From positions 546,100 to 610,099 of the forward strand of contig VFFE01006872.1 in the NCBI GenBank assembly GCA_008921705.1: a DNA stretch of 64,000 bases, read 5' to 3'. The position numbers were made by a program, and so were the translations under genes. The stretch is from Burhinus oedicnemus (Eukaryota > Chordata > Aves > Charadriiformes > Burhinidae). Below the pieces are notes generated by a model. That model searched no databases and was not told where the DNA came from. It worked only from the letters and a program-made list of their open reading frames with translations. Below are positions 61,931-64,000 of this stretch, piece by piece (position 1 is the first letter of the stretch; each line of letters starts with the position of its first letter).

Positions 61931-63116
61931 CCCTGCTGAGCTGCATTCCAAATATGTGTGTGGCTGTGGATGAGGGGATTTTGGCCTTCCTTGCTCTTTG
62001 ACGCCTCTCTTTCCTATATCTGGGCTATCAGCAAATACAAGCAGCTCAGAGAAAACACTCCAGTTTGGCTTCCTTTGACACTGATTGCCAGACAGCACAG
62101 AATCACAAGAAGCTGAATGTCACTTTCCAAATCCCATTGCCATTGAATCTGACTCTACCATTCTGCATTTATCAGATCTGTCTAATTCAGCAGTTGTGGG
62201 CTGACAAGTCTGACTGCACCTTAGTTCAGACAACACTGTTAGAAAATTAATTTCTTTTTAAGTCTCTTGAGCCTCCTGGCTGCTGCTCAGCAGCTCTGCA
62301 AACATTTAAGAGCTATGTACTTATCCTTGCTATAAAGCGGAAGCAAACCAAAATTATGAATCTTTCCTTCAAAAATAGTTTAGAATAGGATGGAATACCT
62401 GAAAGTATCCCTGGAGGTATATGCTGATCAGAGGGGAAGTTCAGATATTTATTGTATTTTCATTTCAGTTCAAAGAATTTCACCTCAAAAGACCTTGGAC
62501 CCTAATAACCAGCTTCAAAGAGGATGTAGGAATCATAGTTGTGTTGACTTCTGAGAAACTTGGGATCTTAACATCCAGATTTTAAAGCCATTTGGGTACC
62601 AAGGCTTAGATACAGCCGTATAACAGAAATATTAACTACCTAAGCCTAAAATGGAGATCCTCAAGGATCCTCAATTTTAAGTGGGTAGCAACTCCATGGC
62701 CTGGAGGAGTGCAATAACAAAAGAGCTATTGGATGAAAATGGGACGTGGGAGCTTCCTTTCTTGGCAGATGTTTTTTTTGGGGTGGGTTTTTTTTTTTTG
62801 GTTTCCAGATGGATGGGTGTAAGTGCCAAATATGAGGAGAGGATTTAGGGCTGTGACTCCTGCAGGGAGAAAGATGCTTCATTGCTGCCCTCTGTAAAGT
62901 GCCAGGTTTCTAGGGGTGAGTGGGATTTAAAGAACCTGCTAGTCCTTGGAACTCCACTGTTGGCTGGCTTAGGCAGCTCCTTGTTTGTTGCATTTGTTTC
63001 TATGCGTATTGAAGCAGCTCTTCCCTGAAGACCTTGGTGCTCACACCAACATCATGGCTTCCATTCAGTGACTTAGCAGCTCAGCACTCAGCATCACAGT
63101 GTGGAAGTCCCCTCTG
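61931..63116. other. Intergenic stretch with possible faint ancient repeat
   Basis: No gene was seen. Around 62490-62675 there are scattered motifs (CCAGATTTTAAAG, AACTACCTAAGCCTAAA, GGAGATCCTCAAGGATCC) that recall an old reptilian repeat with the phrases AGATTTTCAAAGG and AGGCACCTAAAT, but the match is too faint to call. A T/G-rich run lies at about 62770-62802. Confidence 0.35.
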
Positions 63117-63596
63117 GGGATCTTGGACCTCTTGGAGTGGGTCCAGAGGAGGGCCACGAAGATGATCAGATGGTTAGAGCACCTCTGCTATGAGGACAGG
63201 CTGAGAGAGCTGGGGTTGTTCAGCCTGGAGAAGAAAAGACTCCAGGGAGGCCTTATAGCAGCTTTCCAGTATCTGAAGGGGGCCGACAAGAAAGCTGGAG
63301 AGGGACTTTTTACAAGGGCATGTAGTGATAGGATGAGGGGTAATGGCTTCAAACTGGAAGAGGGGAGATTTAGATTAGATCTCAGGAAGAAATTTTTCAC
63401 TCTGAGGGTGGTGAGACACTGGAACACGTTGCCCAGGGAAGTTGTGGAGGCCCCATCCCTGGAAGTGTTCAAGGCCAGGTTGGATGAGGCTTTGAGCAAT
63501 CTGGTTTAGTGGGAGGTGTCTTTGCCCACGGCAAGAGGGTTGGAACTAGATGATCTTTAAGTTCCCTTCCAACCTAAACCGTTCTGTGATTCTATG
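63117..63596 (+). mobile_element. CR1 LINE, 5'-truncated 3' end
   Basis: This non-LTR retrotransposon fragment keeps the last ~130 codons of ORF2, open up to a TAG at 63507-63509. It includes [44 protein letters not shown] and the final DEALSNLV, which are typical of the CR1 reverse-transcriptase C-terminal region. A short 3'UTR of about 87 bases follows, with GATGATCTTTAAG and CCCTTCCAACC and the octamers GTTCTGTG and ATTCTATG at 63581-63596, the CR1 terminal repeat. The lack of stops and frameshifts suggests a relatively young copy. There is no poly(A) tail, as usual for CR1. It is not autonomous, because the 5' part is missing. Confidence 0.95.
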
Positions 63597-64000
63597 ACCC
63601 TGAAATGCCTGTGCCCTGTTACATTTACGCTCTCTTTTGTCATGAGTGGAAATGGCTTAGGAACCTGAGTCACAGAGGTGCTCTGAAAAATGTGTTCATT
63701 TGGGAGAATTTGGCACTTGCTGAACTTCAGGTGACTGGACATGGTGGAACTGTGACAGTCCAGTCTTCTCATCAGTAAGTGTGTTGTGTCCTCGCACAAA
63801 CTTATTTGGTTTGAAGTATTTGTGCCTGTAAAGCTCATTTAAAATTATCAGCTATTATCAAGGAGAGGGCAAAAATGCAAGGAAACGGCCTTCGTGTAAA
63901 GCTGGTATTCTTGATCAGTGCTAAATGTTTCCTCTTTCACTGACATAGTAAAGACTCAGTCCTGAAAGCTTCACTCATCAGTTTTTCAAGTCATTACAGC
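63597..64000. other. Intergenic end of the window, nothing recognised
   Basis: No exon, RNA gene or repeat could be identified in these 404 bases. Confidence 0.5.

Noticed and set aside
35151..64000. KCNE2, expected downstream from the human gene order
   Set aside because: No frame shows the short single-span channel subunit. It probably lies beyond the window, so it is not annotated.

Overview
The window is vertebrate nuclear DNA and almost certainly avian. One intact solute-carrier gene and two exons of a second gene lie in long AT-rich introns with few repeats. A 5'-truncated CR1 LINE ends in the bird-type octamer tail (GTTCTGTG ATTCTATG), and the reverse complement of the same CR1 3' end occurs about 3.6 kb upstream. 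The species cannot be fixed from the sequence alone. There are no operons, CRISPR arrays, tRNAs or rRNAs.

Layout: 1-2347 is intron between an upstream exon outside the window and the main SLC5A3 exon. SLC5A3, the sodium/myo-inositol cotransporter, has a single-exon CDS at 2650-4791, with an inferred leader from 2348 and a long 3'UTR probably ending near 10.6 kb. The rest of MRPS6 intron 1 runs to 22536. MRPS6 coding exon 2 is 22537-22676, intron 2 is 22677-34454, and the last coding exon is 34455-34635, with poly(A) signals near 35.1 kb. The two exons join in frame (phase 2) and encode the C-terminal 106 residues of mitochondrial ribosomal protein S6. The first exon (about 15 residues) must lie left of the window. 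From 35.2 kb to the end I find no recognisable gene, only dispersed repeats: an old CR1, several MIR-like SINE relics, a pyrimidine-rich stretch and a young CR1 3' end.

The gene logic is the conserved vertebrate arrangement in which the osmolyte transporter SLC5A3 sits inside the first intron of MRPS6 on the same strand. In human the two share a 5' non-coding exon and promoter. Choice of splice acceptor (SLC5A3 exon or MRPS6 exon 2) then decides which protein is made.

Nothing here amounts to a new biological system. The observations most worth checking are four short upstream ORFs in the SLC5A3 leader, a two-copy dispersed repeat that I cannot assign, a possible conserved element with an RFX X-box among TAAT motifs, a perfect DR3 nuclear-receptor site, a poly(A)-loop hairpin in the SLC5A3 3'UTR, and an approximately 850-bp strand-asymmetric pyrimidine tract. 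All motif-level calls were made by eye and are labelled as such.
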